DNA of 64,000 nucleotides, from positions 62,001 through 126,000 of the forward strand of contig NZ_JOBH01000016.1 in the NCBI RefSeq assembly GCF_000717745.1, given 5' to 3'. Of the stretch, positions 17,792-26,861 are shown in pieces (the first letter of the stretch is position 1; the number at the start of each line of letters is the position of its first letter). The stretch comes from Streptomyces violens. GTDB taxonomy: Bacteria > Actinomycetota > Actinomycetes > Streptomycetales > Streptomycetaceae. A program made the translations under genes and the position numbers. The notes beneath the pieces were generated by a model, which searched no databases, had not been told where the DNA came from, and saw only the letters and a program-made list of their open reading frames with translations.

Positions 17792-17819
17792 TGCTCGCCG
17801 CCGTTCCTCCGCGTTGATT

Positions 17820-17835
17820 AGGACGTGTACGTACT
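17820..17835. promoter_or_regulatory. MarR operator, copy 1
   Basis: AGGACGTGTACGTACT is an imperfect 16-bp palindrome close to the MarR start. The core ACGTGTACGT is the reverse complement of the core of copy 2, 33 bp away (about three helical turns). Placement favours autorepression. Confidence 0.7.
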
Positions 17836-17852
17836 ATACCGTCGACCCAGAT

Positions 17853-17868
17853 AGGACGTACACGTACT
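17853..17868. promoter_or_regulatory. MarR operator, copy 2
   Basis: AGGACGTACACGTACT differs from copy 1 at only the two central bases and is an imperfect palindrome. It lies 33 bp before the UbiD start, overlapping the region where its promoter must be, so binding should block UbiD transcription. Confidence 0.7.
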
Positions 17869-17900
17869 TACTGTGCGTGACGAGGAGGGAAGGTCGGGTT

Positions 17901-19388
17901 ATGACGCAACGCGGCAGTGCGCTCAACTTCCGGGATTTCGTGGAGAGTTCGCTCGCCATCGGGGATGTGGTCGACATCAGGCGGCCGGTCAGCCCCATGC
18001 TCGAAGTCGGCGCCATTACCCGGCGGGTCTATGAGACGCGGAGTCCCGCGCCGCTGTTCAGCAATCTGGTCGGAGCCGAGCCTGGCTTCCGGATTCTCGG
18101 CGCGCCCGCCGGTCTGAGCGGGCTCGACGAGGGGGCATACGGGCGGCTCGCGGCGCACTTCGGGCTGGCGCGTGACACCACGCCGCGCGCGCTGCTGGAG
18201 AAGCTGATCTCCGCCATGCACGCGGACCCGGTCGCCCCGCGCGTGGTGGAGACCGGGCCCTGCAAGGAGAACGTGCTGACGGGCGACGACGTCGACCTGG
18301 AGCGGTTCCCGGTGCCGTTGCTGCACCAGCAGGACGGCGGGCGGTACTTCGGTACGTACGGCTTCCATGTCGTGCGCTCCCCCGACGGGCGGTGGACGAG
18401 CTGGTCGGTCAGCCGCACCATGCTGAACGGGCGCACCACCCTCGTCGGCCCGGCCATGCCGCAGCAGCACATCGGCATGATCCACGCCATGTGGCGCGAG
18501 AAGGGGCTGCCGACACCGTGGGCCATGGTGCTCGGCGCCCCGCCGGCGGCGCTGGCCGCGGCGGGCATGCCGCTGCCCGCCGAGGTGAACGAGGACGGCT
18601 ACGTCGGCGCCCTCGCAGGCAGCCCCGTCGAAGTGGTCCGCACCGAGCTGCACGACCTGTACGTCCCGGCCAACTCCGAGATCGTGCTGGAGGGTTACCT
18701 CAGCCCCGACGAGACCGCCCCCGAGGGACCGATGGGCGAGTACCACGGGTACTCCTTCACCGAAAGCAAGCAGCAGCCCGTCTTCCACGTCGAGGCGATC
18801 ACCCACCGCGACGACCCCATCCTGCCGGTCTGCGTGGCGGGCCTGCCCCCGGAGGAGAACCACACCATCTGGGGCACGATGATCTCCGCCGTCAGCCTGG
18901 ACCTGCTGCGCTCCAGCGGGCTGCCGGTCGATCTGGCCTGGTGCTCGTACGAGGCCGCGACCTGCTGGATCGTCGTGTCCATCGACATCCGGCGGCTCGC
19001 GGAGAGCGGGCTCGGCGAGCGGGAGCTGGCCGATGCGGTGGCCGACGTCCTCTTCAACTCGCACACCGGGTGGCTGGTGCCCAAGGTGCTGCTGGTGGCG
19101 AACGACATCGACATCACCGACATCAACCAGGTGGTGTGGGCCATGGCGACCCGCTACCACCCCGGCACCGGCGAGTACGTCTACCCGGAGGCGCCGGGCA
19201 TTCCGATGGTCCCCTACCTCACTCCGGAGGAGGTGCGCACGGGGCGAGGCGGCAAGTCCGTGCTGAGCTGCCTGCTGCCGGAGCACTTCGAGGGTGTGAG
19301 TAAGGGGGTCACCGCGTCTTTCCGGTACTCGTATCCGGAGGAGACCCGGCAGCGGGTCGTCGAGAGCTGGGCCGATTACGGGTTCTGA
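17901..19388 (+). CDS. UbiD-family prenylated-FMN decarboxylase (Fdc-like)
   Basis: The 495-residue protein matches UbiD/Fdc decarboxylases, which use prenylated FMN and a metal to (de)carboxylate aromatic or unsaturated acids. Arg172 (WSVSR), Glu275 and Glu280 (EGPMGEYHGY) line up with the catalytic trio of fungal Fdc1, and His190 (QQHIG) with a metal ligand. The Fdc1 motif TNWSIAR reads TSWSVSR here, so the Asn metal ligand is Ser167. No UbiX prenyltransferase gene is seen nearby, so prFMN must come from elsewhere. Repression by the divergent MarR suggests an aromatic-acid inducer. The 3' end overlaps the convergent M20 gene by 13 bp. Confidence 0.9.
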   Translation: MTQRGSALNFRDFVESSLAIGDVVDIRRPVSPMLEVGAITRRVYETRSPAPLFSNLVGAEPGFRILGAPAGLSGLDEGAYGRLAAHFGLARDTTPRALLEKLISAMHADPVAPRVVETGPCKENVLTGDDVDLERFPVPLLHQQDGGRYFGTYGFHVVRSPDGRWTSWSVSRTMLNGRTTLVGPAMPQQHIGMIHAMWREKGLPTPWAMVLGAPPAALAAAGMPLPAEVNEDGYVGALAGSPVEVVRTELHDLYVPANSEIVLEGYLSPDETAPEGPMGEYHGYSFTESKQQPVFHVEAITHRDDPILPVCVAGLPPEENHTIWGTMISAVSLDLLRSSGLPVDLAWCSYEAATCWIVVSIDIRRLAESGLGERELADAVADVLFNSHTGWLVPKVLLVANDIDITDINQVVWAMATRYHPGTGEYVYPEAPGIPMVPYLTPEEVRTGRGGKSVLSCLLPEHFEGVSKGVTASFRYSYPEETRQRVVESWADYGF

Positions 19389-20584
19389 AGAGCCGGGCTT
19401 TCGCTGCCGCGTGCCGCCACGCACTCTGCCCGCCACTCCGCATCGGCGGCCAGGTCCAGGCCGGTCCAGGCCATCGCCAGCGCGCCGTCGAGCACCGCCT
19501 CGTCGGCGGCCGGTCCGGCGGTCTCCTCGGCGAACTGCCGGGTGTGCGGCATCCCTTGGGCTCCCAGCACACCGATCGCGGGATGGATGGCGGGCATGGC
19601 GTGGGTGATGTTGCCCATGTCCGTGGAGCCGCCCGTGCCCTGCGGCACCGGTCCCGGCTCGGGCACCTCCCGGCCGGCCGCGGCCAGATTGCGGGCGTAG
19701 GCGGCCATCAGCGCGGGGTCGTGGCGAAGGTCCAGGTAGTCGGGCTGGATGGGCCGTACTTCCATGGTGGTGCCGGTGGCCAGCGCGGCGCCGCGGAAGC
19801 AGTTCAGCACCCGTTCGCGGAGCTCGGCCAGTTCCTCGCCGGTGGGCGTGCGCACCTCGTACTCCAGTGCCGTCCGCTCGGGGATGATGTTCGTGCGCTC
19901 GCCGCCGTGCCGGACGATGCCGGCGACCCGGTAACCGTCCTTCAGTTGCTGGCGGAGCTGGCCTATCGCCACCTGGGCGACGACCGCGGCGTCTCCCGCG
20001 TTCAGCCCGCCTTCGGGCGCCGCGGCGGCGTGCGAGGCGCGGCCGGAGAAAGTGACCTCGAAGCGGGCCACCGCGTTGCTGGAGCCGCGCGGGTCGACGG
20101 CGTCGATCGGGGCGGGGTGCACCATCATCGCCACCGTGACGTCGTCGAAGGCGCCGCGCTCCAGCATCAGTACCTTGCCGCCGCCCTCCTCCTCGGCCGG
20201 GGTACCGAGCAGCTTCACCCGGAAGCCGAGCTCGTCGGCGGCCGCGGACAGGGCGATGGCCGCGCCCGCGCCGGCGGCGCAGATGATGTGGTGCCCGCAG
20301 GCGTGGCCGATCTCCGGCAGCGCGTCGTACTCCGCGCAGACCCCGACCGTGAGGTCGCCGCTGCCGTATGTCGCGGTCAGCGCCGTCGGCAGGTCGCACA
20401 CCCCGCGGTCCACCGCGAAGCCCGCGTCTTCGAGCAGCGTCGCGAGCCGGCCGGCGGCGCGGGTCTCGGCGAAGGACGTCTCGGGGTCGGCGTGCAGCTC
20501 GTGGCTGAGCTCCAGCAGGCGGTCCTTGTACGCGTCGAGCCGGGCGGCGACGCGGTCGCGGAGGGCTGGGGCGGCTGCGGGCAT
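19376..20584 (-). CDS. M20-family amidohydrolase (AbgB-like metallopeptidase)
   Basis: The protein has 402 residues from ATG 20584 behind GGAGGATTCCC. M20D signatures are CAEYDALPEIGHACGHH (metal ligands) and GTPAEEEGGGK (catalytic Glu), with a dimerisation domain at FSGRASHAAAAPEGGLNA. The family cleaves amide bonds of N-acyl amino acids or p-aminobenzoyl-glutamate using two zinc ions in the cytoplasm. It is divergent from a TetR/DHA2 pair, with a long palindrome between. A possible alternative start 51 bp upstream lacks a ribosome site. Confidence 0.88.
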   Translation of the reverse strand: MPAAAPALRDRVAARLDAYKDRLLELSHELHADPETSFAETRAAGRLATLLEDAGFAVDRGVCDLPTALTATYGSGDLTVGVCAEYDALPEIGHACGHHIICAAGAGAAIALSAAADELGFRVKLLGTPAEEEGGGKVLMLERGAFDDVTVAMMVHPAPIDAVDPRGSSNAVARFEVTFSGRASHAAAAPEGGLNAGDAAVVAQVAIGQLRQQLKDGYRVAGIVRHGGERTNIIPERTALEYEVRTPTGEELAELRERVLNCFRGAALATGTTMEVRPIQPDYLDLRHDPALMAAYARNLAAAGREVPEPGPVPQGTGGSTDMGNITHAMPAIHPAIGVLGAQGMPHTRQFAEETAGPAADEAVLDGALAMAWTGLDLAADAEWRAECVAARGSESPALQNP

Positions 20585-20645
20585 GGGAATCCTCCACCGT
20601 CGGGTGAGCGCGCGAGTGAGTAAGGAAGCGAGCAAGGGGATGAGT

Positions 20646-20666
20646 AAGGAAACGAATCGTTTCCTT
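20646..20666. promoter_or_regulatory. 21-bp palindrome, probable TetR operator
   Basis: Arms AAGGAAACG and CGTTTCCTT are perfect 9-bp complements around AAT, in the 244-bp divergent region between the M20 and TetR genes. A second half-like copy, CGTTTCCTATT, lies at 20783 near the TetR start. The neighbouring TetR is the likely binder, controlling M20 and itself. Directly repeated GAGTAAGGAA at 20619 and 20643 flanks the site. Confidence 0.65.
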
Positions 20667-20828
20667 TTCGGGGGTTCCCCGGTTGTACACGCTTCTCTCG
20701 CCGATGAACAGGGGGATGGAGAAGAACGGTGGAGCGCTCGCCGGGCGCGGTTACGACCAGGTGACGTCTTTCGGGAACTTGCCGTTTCCTATTGACGGGG
20801 CGGCCGTCGTCCCCCGAAATGGGACGCC

Positions 20829-21437
20829 ATGGCGAGCACGCAGCGGCCGGCCGGCCGACCACGCAGCAAGGACGTCCACGACCGGGTCGTGACGGCCGCC
20901 TCCGCACTGTTCGCCGAGAACGGCTATCTCGGCGTGACCATGGACGAGATCGCCGTACGTGCCAATGTGTCCAAGAAGACCTTGTACCGGTGGTGGCCGC
21001 ACAAAGCCGCGGTGATCGCCGAGGTGCTCGTCGCCCGTGCCGACGTACGCACCGTCCCCGACCTCGGCGACACCCGCGCCGAACTCCTCGTCGTCTGCGA
21101 CTACATCGACGACTTCACCCGCGCCAACGACGCCTTCACGCAGCTGTGCCTGACCGAGGCGACCGCCGACGAGTCGGCCGTCCTGCAGTCCTTCCTGGAC
21201 ATCGTGGCGCACCGCCGCGACCAGGCGCGGGCCGCCGTGCAGCGCGGGATCGCCCGCAGCGACCTGCCGCCGGACGTGGACACCGACGCGCTGCTCGACC
21301 TCTGGAACGGATTCTTCGTCTACCGGCGTTCCTTCCGGCCCGCTCCGGTCCACGGCAACACCGTCGAACAGCTCGTTGACCTCGCCCTGGCCGGACAGGT
21401 GCCGCGGCTGCCCGCCGCGGACCCGGCGACCGGCTGA
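20829..21437 (+). CDS. TetR-family repressor
   Basis: The 202-residue protein has an N-terminal TetR HTH (AASALFAENGYLGVTMDEIAV, then ANVSKKTLYRWWPHKAAVI) and a C-terminal ligand domain of the TetR_C_16/AefR-like type. A DHA2 exporter follows 75 bp downstream, so a role as drug- or metabolite-responsive repressor of export is likely; the palindrome at 20646-20666 may be its operator. Confidence 0.92.
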   Translation: MASTQRPAGRPRSKDVHDRVVTAASALFAENGYLGVTMDEIAVRANVSKKTLYRWWPHKAAVIAEVLVARADVRTVPDLGDTRAELLVVCDYIDDFTRANDAFTQLCLTEATADESAVLQSFLDIVAHRRDQARAAVQRGIARSDLPPDVDTDALLDLWNGFFVYRRSFRPAPVHGNTVEQLVDLALAGQVPRLPAADPATG

Positions 21438-21512
21438 ACCCACCCCTCTCCCCTCACGGGCCGCGCCCCAGCGGCGCCCGCCCGCACCCCAGCACGCCTT
21501 GGAGACTCCGCC

Positions 21513-22955
21513 ATGCCCAGAAGCGCCTCCCCAGGCAGTACTCCCACGTCCACCGCCGCCGTCGTCGGCTTCCTCGTCTTCATCGAGCTGTGCAGCGGCA
21601 TCCTGCAGGGCTCCGTGCCCGTGGTGCTGCCGCTCATCGGCAGCGACCTCCACGTCAGCGCGGGCGACCTGAACTGGGTCAACAGCGTCTTCCTGCTCGT
21701 CGCGGGCATCTCCGTGCCGCTGCTCTCCCGGCTCGGCGACATCTACGGCCACCGCCGGATGATCCGGATCACCATGGTCGCCGTCGCCGTCGGCTCGCTG
21801 ATCGTCGCCACCGCCGACAGCTTCGCCGTGCTCCTCGTCGGCCGCGCCCTGCAGGGTGTCTTCGCCTGCTGGCTCCCGCTCGACTTCGCGATCGTGCGCG
21901 ACCGGGTCCAGCCCGAGCGGGCCGGCGCCGCCATCGGGATGCTGGTCGGCGCGCTCACCCTCGGCGCGACCCTCGGCACCCTCGGCACCGGCCTGCTCTC
22001 CCGCGCGATCCACGATGTGCACGGGCTGCTGATGGTCCCGGCCGGTGCCATCCTGCTCTGTCTGCCCGTGGCCTTCCGGCTGATCCCGGAGTCCACGACC
22101 CGCGCCCTGTGCCGCATCGACTGGGCCGGTGCCGCGCTGCTGAGCAGCGGCCTCGCCGCCCTCATGATCGGCATGGCGCTTGCGAAGAGCGCGGGCCTCG
22201 CCCCGACCGCCGCCGCCGTCGGCCTGGGCCTCGTCCTCATCGCACTGTTCGTCCGCACCGAACTGCGGGCGCCCCAGCCCCTGGTGGACGTGCGACTGAT
22301 GGCCCGCCGCAGCATGGCGCTGCTGTACGTACTGAGCTTCCTCACCGGCTGTGTGCTGTACGGGGCGCAGACCGCCAACCCGTCGTTCTTCGCCACCCCG
22401 CCGAGCCTGGGCTTCGGCTTCGGGATGGACGCCTTCGGCATCTCCCTGCTCGGCGCCGCGCATGTCATCGCCATGGCGGTCGCCGGTACCTGCGCCGACC
22501 GTGCCGTCCGCCGCTTCGGCCCGCAGCACACCCTCGTCGGCGGCTTCGCCCTGGTGACGCTCGGCTATCTCGGCATGGTCCTCGCGCACGGCGCGCCCTG
22601 GCAGATGACCGTGTCCGGGATCGTCGCGGGCGCGGGCATCGGCACGGCCATCGCCACCCTGCCCGCGCTGCTGCTGCGGCATCTGCCCGCCGACCAGACC
22701 GGTATCGGCACCGGTATGTACAACACCCTGAAGACGCTGGCCGGTTCGGTGGCGGGCGCGGCCTTCGCCGCGGTGATGAACCACCTCCTGCTCGACGTCC
22801 CGGGCGCCCGCGTCGCCTCCGAGAGCGCCTATGTCACCGTCTGGGCCTGCTGCGGGGCGCTGGCGCTGCTGGGCACCTGTATCGCCTGGCGGGTGGGTAC
22901 CGGGGGCGGCGCGCCGGCCCCGGCACCGGAGCCCGCCGTGGCCGCGGCGGACTGA
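21513..22955 (+). CDS. MFS transporter, DHA2 drug-exporter type
   Basis: The 480-residue protein has about 14 membrane helices and the MFS motif LSRLGDIYGHRRMIR between helices 2 and 3, plus motif-C-like GALTLGATLGTLGTGLLS. DHA2 members export drugs, dyes or secondary metabolites by proton antiport. The upstream TetR is the likely regulator. The N-terminal short and Ala/Pro-rich C-terminal tails are unremarkable. The substrate is not predictable. Confidence 0.9.
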   Translation: MPRSASPGSTPTSTAAVVGFLVFIELCSGILQGSVPVVLPLIGSDLHVSAGDLNWVNSVFLLVAGISVPLLSRLGDIYGHRRMIRITMVAVAVGSLIVATADSFAVLLVGRALQGVFACWLPLDFAIVRDRVQPERAGAAIGMLVGALTLGATLGTLGTGLLSRAIHDVHGLLMVPAGAILLCLPVAFRLIPESTTRALCRIDWAGAALLSSGLAALMIGMALAKSAGLAPTAAAVGLGLVLIALFVRTELRAPQPLVDVRLMARRSMALLYVLSFLTGCVLYGAQTANPSFFATPPSLGFGFGMDAFGISLLGAAHVIAMAVAGTCADRAVRRFGPQHTLVGGFALVTLGYLGMVLAHGAPWQMTVSGIVAGAGIGTAIATLPALLLRHLPADQTGIGTGMYNTLKTLAGSVAGAAFAAVMNHLLLDVPGARVASESAYVTVWACCGALALLGTCIAWRVGTGGGAPAPAPEPAVAAAD

Positions 22956-22957
22956 GC

Positions 22958-24412
22958 TCAGGCCCGTACCTCTGTACCGGCACCGACTCGCGTGCGGCGC
23001 ATCATGAGCGCGTAGGCAACTGATGTCACGAGCATGCCAACGGGTAGGGCGAGGTCCATGCCGTGCAGGGCGCGGGCGATCGGTCCGGTGTACAGGGTGT
23101 TCACGCAGAGCGCCGCCGCGGCGGTGCCTGCCGTGAGGGCGAGGGCGCCGACCCAGTTGACACCCGCGGTGTACCAGAAGGTGCTGCCGCGGGTCTCGTC
23201 GGTGAGCGCGCGGCCGTCGTAGCGGTTGCGGCGCAGCACGATGTCGGTGGCGTAGAGGGCCATGCTGGGGCCGAGCAGGACGACGGTCAGCTGGAGGACG
23301 TTGCTGACGGTGTCGAGGAAGTTGGACACGAGCAGCGCGTACAGGGTCAGGGCGACGGCGGCGGTCCCGTCGAAGAGCACGCTGACGGAGCGGCGGATGC
23401 GGAGGCCGACGGCCTGGAGGGCCAGCCCGGCGCTGTACGCGGTCAGCGCGTTGATGGAGATCGTGCCGAGCACCAGGGCGAGCAGGAAGACCGGGGTGAA
23501 CCAGCCGGGCAGGATCTTCTCCAGCGCGGTCTGCGGGTCGGTCATGTCGACCGCGGTCGCGGCGAACGCGCCCAGGGAGCAGACGATCATGCTCGGTACG
23601 AAGCCGCCGAGGGCGGTCCAGCCCACGATCGCCTTCTTGGACGTCGCGCTGGGCAGGTAGCGGGAGAAGTCCGCGCTGGTGGTGTAGGACAGCGGGCCCG
23701 AGGCGACGAGGGTGACCCCGGCGATGAGGGTCGCCCACAGATCGACGCCGGTCAGCGGCTCGGCGGGGGTGTACGAGAAGTCGGCGTGCCCGACCACGCT
23801 GACGGCGACGACGGCGAAGACGGCGGCGAGGACCAGGGTGATCGGAAGGTAGAGCTTCACGATCATGGCGTGCCCGTAGACGCTGATGGTCAGGGTGAGC
23901 GCGGCGATGACCACCACGACGACGATCTTGACGCCGGTGGTCGTCGGGATGCCGAACTTCTCGACGAGGGAGAAGGCGGCGACCGCGGCGGCGGACAGGT
24001 TCAGGGCGAAGTAGCAGACGGAGATCGTCCAGCCGACGACGGCGTTGTTCACGCGGTTGCCGAGAATGCCGTACATCGCCCGCGTGATCACCTCGCTCGG
24101 TGCGCCGGCGGCCGGGCCGGAGACCGAGAGGAATCCGGTGAGCACCCAGAAGAGGTTGCCCACCACGAGCGCCGCGATGGCCTGCCCCAGACTCAGGCCC
24201 ATGAGGACCAGCGCGCCGCCGACCACCAGGCTGAGGTAGTTGACGTTGGCCGCCGCCCAGACGGAGAACAGCTCCCGCGCCTTGCCGTGGCGTTCCGTTT
24301 CAGGGATGTGGTCGATGCCATGGGCCTCGATGCGGCCCGCCCGTTCCGAGGCGGGCGGCGCAACGACCGTGCCCTCGCTGCCTGGTTGCGGGTCGGGAAT
24401 CGTGGACGCCAT
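22958..24412 (-). CDS. NCS1-family nucleobase/cation symporter (CodB-like)
   Basis: The 484-residue protein has about 12 membrane helices. The N-terminal segment GIDHIPETERHGKARELFSVW and AANVNYLSLVVGGALVLMGLSLGQA is the NCS1 signature, and SADFSRYLPSATSKK is the conserved helix-6 loop of purine-cytosine permeases. These symporters import cytosine, purines, hydantoins or allantoin. It is divergent from a TetR with a 69-bp shared promoter region, and the amidohydrolase beyond may process the imported compound. Confidence 0.92.
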   Translation of the reverse strand: MASTIPDPQPGSEGTVVAPPASERAGRIEAHGIDHIPETERHGKARELFSVWAAANVNYLSLVVGGALVLMGLSLGQAIAALVVGNLFWVLTGFLSVSGPAAGAPSEVITRAMYGILGNRVNNAVVGWTISVCYFALNLSAAAVAAFSLVEKFGIPTTTGVKIVVVVVIAALTLTISVYGHAMIVKLYLPITLVLAAVFAVVAVSVVGHADFSYTPAEPLTGVDLWATLIAGVTLVASGPLSYTTSADFSRYLPSATSKKAIVGWTALGGFVPSMIVCSLGAFAATAVDMTDPQTALEKILPGWFTPVFLLALVLGTISINALTAYSAGLALQAVGLRIRRSVSVLFDGTAAVALTLYALLVSNFLDTVSNVLQLTVVLLGPSMALYATDIVLRRNRYDGRALTDETRGSTFWYTAGVNWVGALALTAGTAAAALCVNTLYTGPIARALHGMDLALPVGMLVTSVAYALMMRRTRVGAGTEVRA

Positions 24413-24445
24413 GCGGCCCTCCGAGTGCTGGTCTTACCCACCTGT

Positions 24446-24474
24446 TTGCTTATTGGTCGCACACTCAATAGCAT
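24446..24474 (+). promoter_or_regulatory. Promoter for a leaderless TetR mRNA, with overlapping operator
   Basis: TTGCTT (24446-24451) and TAGCAT (24469-24474) are separated by exactly 17 bp, and the ATG begins only seven bases after the -10 box with no Shine-Dalgarno, predicting a leaderless transcript. The arms TATTG and CAATA inside the spacer form an imperfect palindrome that fits autoregulation by the encoded TetR. Confidence 0.65.
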
Positions 24475-24481
24475 CCGTTGT

Positions 24482-25132
24482 ATGTCGTCAAGCGTTCAAC
24501 GCAAACGAGTTCGAAAAACTCCAGCCGCCCGACGTGCGGAAATCGTCGAGGCGGCGGCGCGCGTCGCCCTGACCGAAGGACTGGAGTGCGTCACCCTGCG
24601 GCGGATCGGCGATGAGCTCGACGTCCGCCCCGGATTGATCAGCCACTACTTCCCATCGGCGGAAGAGCTGGTGGCCGAGGCCTTCAGCACGGCCGCCGCC
24701 GGCGAGCTCGACGCCCTCCTTCCCGTGGACCGGCCCGACGGGACGCCCGTGCAGTACCTCGCGCGCTACTTCGCCCTGTCGACGGGAGAGGCGTACGACG
24801 ACATCAGTCGCCTCTGGATCAACGCCCGGCACCTCAGCCGCTACCGGCCCCTCCTGCGTGACCGGGTCGTCGAGCGTGAACTCGCGACCGACGACAGGCT
24901 GGAGGGACTCATCCGCGACGGCGTCGCACAGGGGGAGTTCCGTACGGATGACCCGCGTGCGGCGGCCGTCCACATCCTGGTCGTGATCGACGGTCTCGGC
25001 GCCCACGCCAACACCGACACCAGCAACCGCACCGAGGCGGAGAAGCGCTTGGCCATCACCACGGCCGAGCGCGAACTCGGGCTGCCACACGGCTCGTTGA
25101 CCAACGTCACCGATACATCCACCCCCAACTGA
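24482..25132 (+). CDS. TetR-family regulator
   Basis: The 216-residue protein carries the HTH ARVALTEGLECVTLRRIGDEL and LDVRPGLISHYFPSAEELV near the N-terminus, of the BetI/RutR-like subgroup that often controls nitrogen-compound use. Divergent from the NCS1 permease and 32 bp before the amidohydrolase gene, it likely regulates both. The ATG at 24482 sits right behind a -10 box. Confidence 0.9.
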   Translation: MSSSVQRKRVRKTPAARRAEIVEAAARVALTEGLECVTLRRIGDELDVRPGLISHYFPSAEELVAEAFSTAAAGELDALLPVDRPDGTPVQYLARYFALSTGEAYDDISRLWINARHLSRYRPLLRDRVVERELATDDRLEGLIRDGVAQGEFRTDDPRAAAVHILVVIDGLGAHANTDTSNRTEAEKRLAITTAERELGLPHGSLTNVTDTSTPN

Positions 25133-25164
25133 CCCACTCTGAACCGCCCTTACGAGGAGCCACA

Positions 25165-26787
25165 GTGCGCACCAGTCTCGTCCTGCTCTCCGCCCGCCTG
25201 CTCGACCCGGTCACCGGCGCGTTCCTGCCGCAGACCGCCCTGGCCGTGTCCGGCGGACGGATCTCCGCCCTGGGCGACGACCGCGCGACGCGCGCGCTCG
25301 CGGACTCCTCGACCACGGTGATCGACATGAAGGGCGCCGTGGTGACCCCCGGCCTGGTCGACGGGCATCTCCACCCGGTGTCGGGCGCCGAGCTCACTCA
25401 GGGGCTGGACCTGTCGGGCTGCGCCGACCTGGACGCCGTACGCGAGGCGCTGGCCCGCGAGGTCCGCACGCTCGCGCCCGGCGCGTGGCTGCACGGCTGG
25501 GGCCTGGACCCGAACGTCTTCGGCGACCGCCCCGTCGAGGCCGCCGCGCTCGCCCCCGTACTGGACGGCATACCGGCCCTCCTCCTGCTCTTCGACGCGC
25601 ACTCCATGCTGGCCAGCCCGCGCGCGCTCGAACTCGCCGGTGTCGACGGGCCGCGCACCTTCGACCAGGCCGCCGAGGTCGTCTGCGACGCCGCGGGCCG
25701 GCCCACCGGGCTGCTCCTGGAGGACGCCGCGTGCGAGCTCGTCGAGCGCGCGGCACCCCGGCCCACCCACGCGGAGCGCCGCGACCAACTCGCCGTCACT
25801 CTGCGGGAGATGGCAGCCACCGGGCTCACCGGCGGGCACGCGATGGACGCCAACGGCGACAGCCTCGCCCTGTACGCCGAGCTGGACGCGGCCGGCGAAC
25901 TGCCGCTGCGGCTGCGGGTCGCGCCCTGGTGCCAGCCCGGCACCGACGACGACGCGCTGCGGGCGCTGATCGAGCAGCAGGGCGCCGGCGGCCGGCTCTG
26001 GCGGACCGCGGGCGTCAAGCTCTTCATGGACGGCACCATCGACAACGGCACCGCCTGGCTGGAGCGCCCCGACTGCCACGGCGAGTCCACGCACGCCTTC
26101 TGGCCGGACACCGCCGCGTACACCCACGTCATCGGCGAGCTGCACCGCGCGGGCGTGCCCACCGCGACCCACGCGATCGGTGACGCGGCCGTGCGGCATG
26201 CCCTCGACTCCGTCGAGAAGGCCCGCGCCACGGGGGCGGGGCCGGTCCGGCACCGTATCGAGCACATCGAGACCGTGCCCGACGACACCGTGCGCCGGTT
26301 CGCCGAGCTGGATGTCATCGCGTCGATGCAGCCCACCCACTGCTGCGACTTCACCCGGGCCGACCACACCGACAACTGGTCCCGGCGGCTCGGCGAGGAG
26401 CGTGCCGCGCGCGCCTGGCGCTGCCGCGATCTGTGGGACGCCGGCACCACGGTCGTCCTCGGCTCGGACTGGCCGATCGCGCCGTACCCGCCGCTCACCG
26501 TCATGGCCGGCGCCCGCCACCGCCGCCCCACCCGCGACCTGACCCAGCCCGCGCACGGCCCCGGCCAGGCGCTGACCGCCCTGGAAGCCCTCCAGGCCAT
26601 GACCGTCAACGCGGCATACGCGGCGGGCGAGGAGCAGGAGGCCGGCCGCCTCGCCGTCGGCCACCGCGCCGACCTCACGGCCTTCGCGGAGAGCCCGCTC
26701 ACCACCCCGGCCGCCGACCTGGCCGACCTGCCGGTCGTCCTCACGGTCCTCGACGGCCGCCCGACCCACCGCGCCCCGAGCCTCTGA
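25165..26787 (+). CDS. Amidohydrolase family 3 (YtcJ-like) metallohydrolase
   Basis: The 540-residue cytoplasmic enzyme starts at GTG 25165 behind GAGGAG. It has the amidohydrolase TIM-barrel metal motifs HLHPV (residues about 66-70), HAIGD, HRIEHIE and the C-terminal GSDWPIAPYPP. Amidohydro_3 proteins hydrolyse amide bonds in cyclic or acylated substrates. Context with an NCS1 permease and TetR suggests catabolism of an imported nitrogenous ring compound; substrate unknown. Confidence 0.9.
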   Translation: MRTSLVLLSARLLDPVTGAFLPQTALAVSGGRISALGDDRATRALADSSTTVIDMKGAVVTPGLVDGHLHPVSGAELTQGLDLSGCADLDAVREALAREVRTLAPGAWLHGWGLDPNVFGDRPVEAAALAPVLDGIPALLLLFDAHSMLASPRALELAGVDGPRTFDQAAEVVCDAAGRPTGLLLEDAACELVERAAPRPTHAERRDQLAVTLREMAATGLTGGHAMDANGDSLALYAELDAAGELPLRLRVAPWCQPGTDDDALRALIEQQGAGGRLWRTAGVKLFMDGTIDNGTAWLERPDCHGESTHAFWPDTAAYTHVIGELHRAGVPTATHAIGDAAVRHALDSVEKARATGAGPVRHRIEHIETVPDDTVRRFAELDVIASMQPTHCCDFTRADHTDNWSRRLGEERAARAWRCRDLWDAGTTVVLGSDWPIAPYPPLTVMAGARHRRPTRDLTQPAHGPGQALTALEALQAMTVNAAYAAGEEQEAGRLAVGHRADLTAFAESPLTTPAADLADLPVVLTVLDGRPTHRAPSL

Positions 26788-26802
26788 CACACCCTCATAC
26801 AG

Positions 26803-26839
26803 CGGCCCCCGTCCCTCCTGCGCGGAGGAACGGGGGCCG
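26803..26839. terminator. Bidirectional GC-rich terminator hairpin
   Basis: Arms CGGCCCCCGT and ACGGGGGCCG enclose an inner CCTCC/GGAGG stem and a TGCGC loop, between the convergent amidohydrolase and GntR genes. The stem is very stable and lacks a U-tract, as is common in Streptomyces. Confidence 0.8.
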
Positions 26840-26861
26840 TACTGCTATACGGCAGGCCGAG

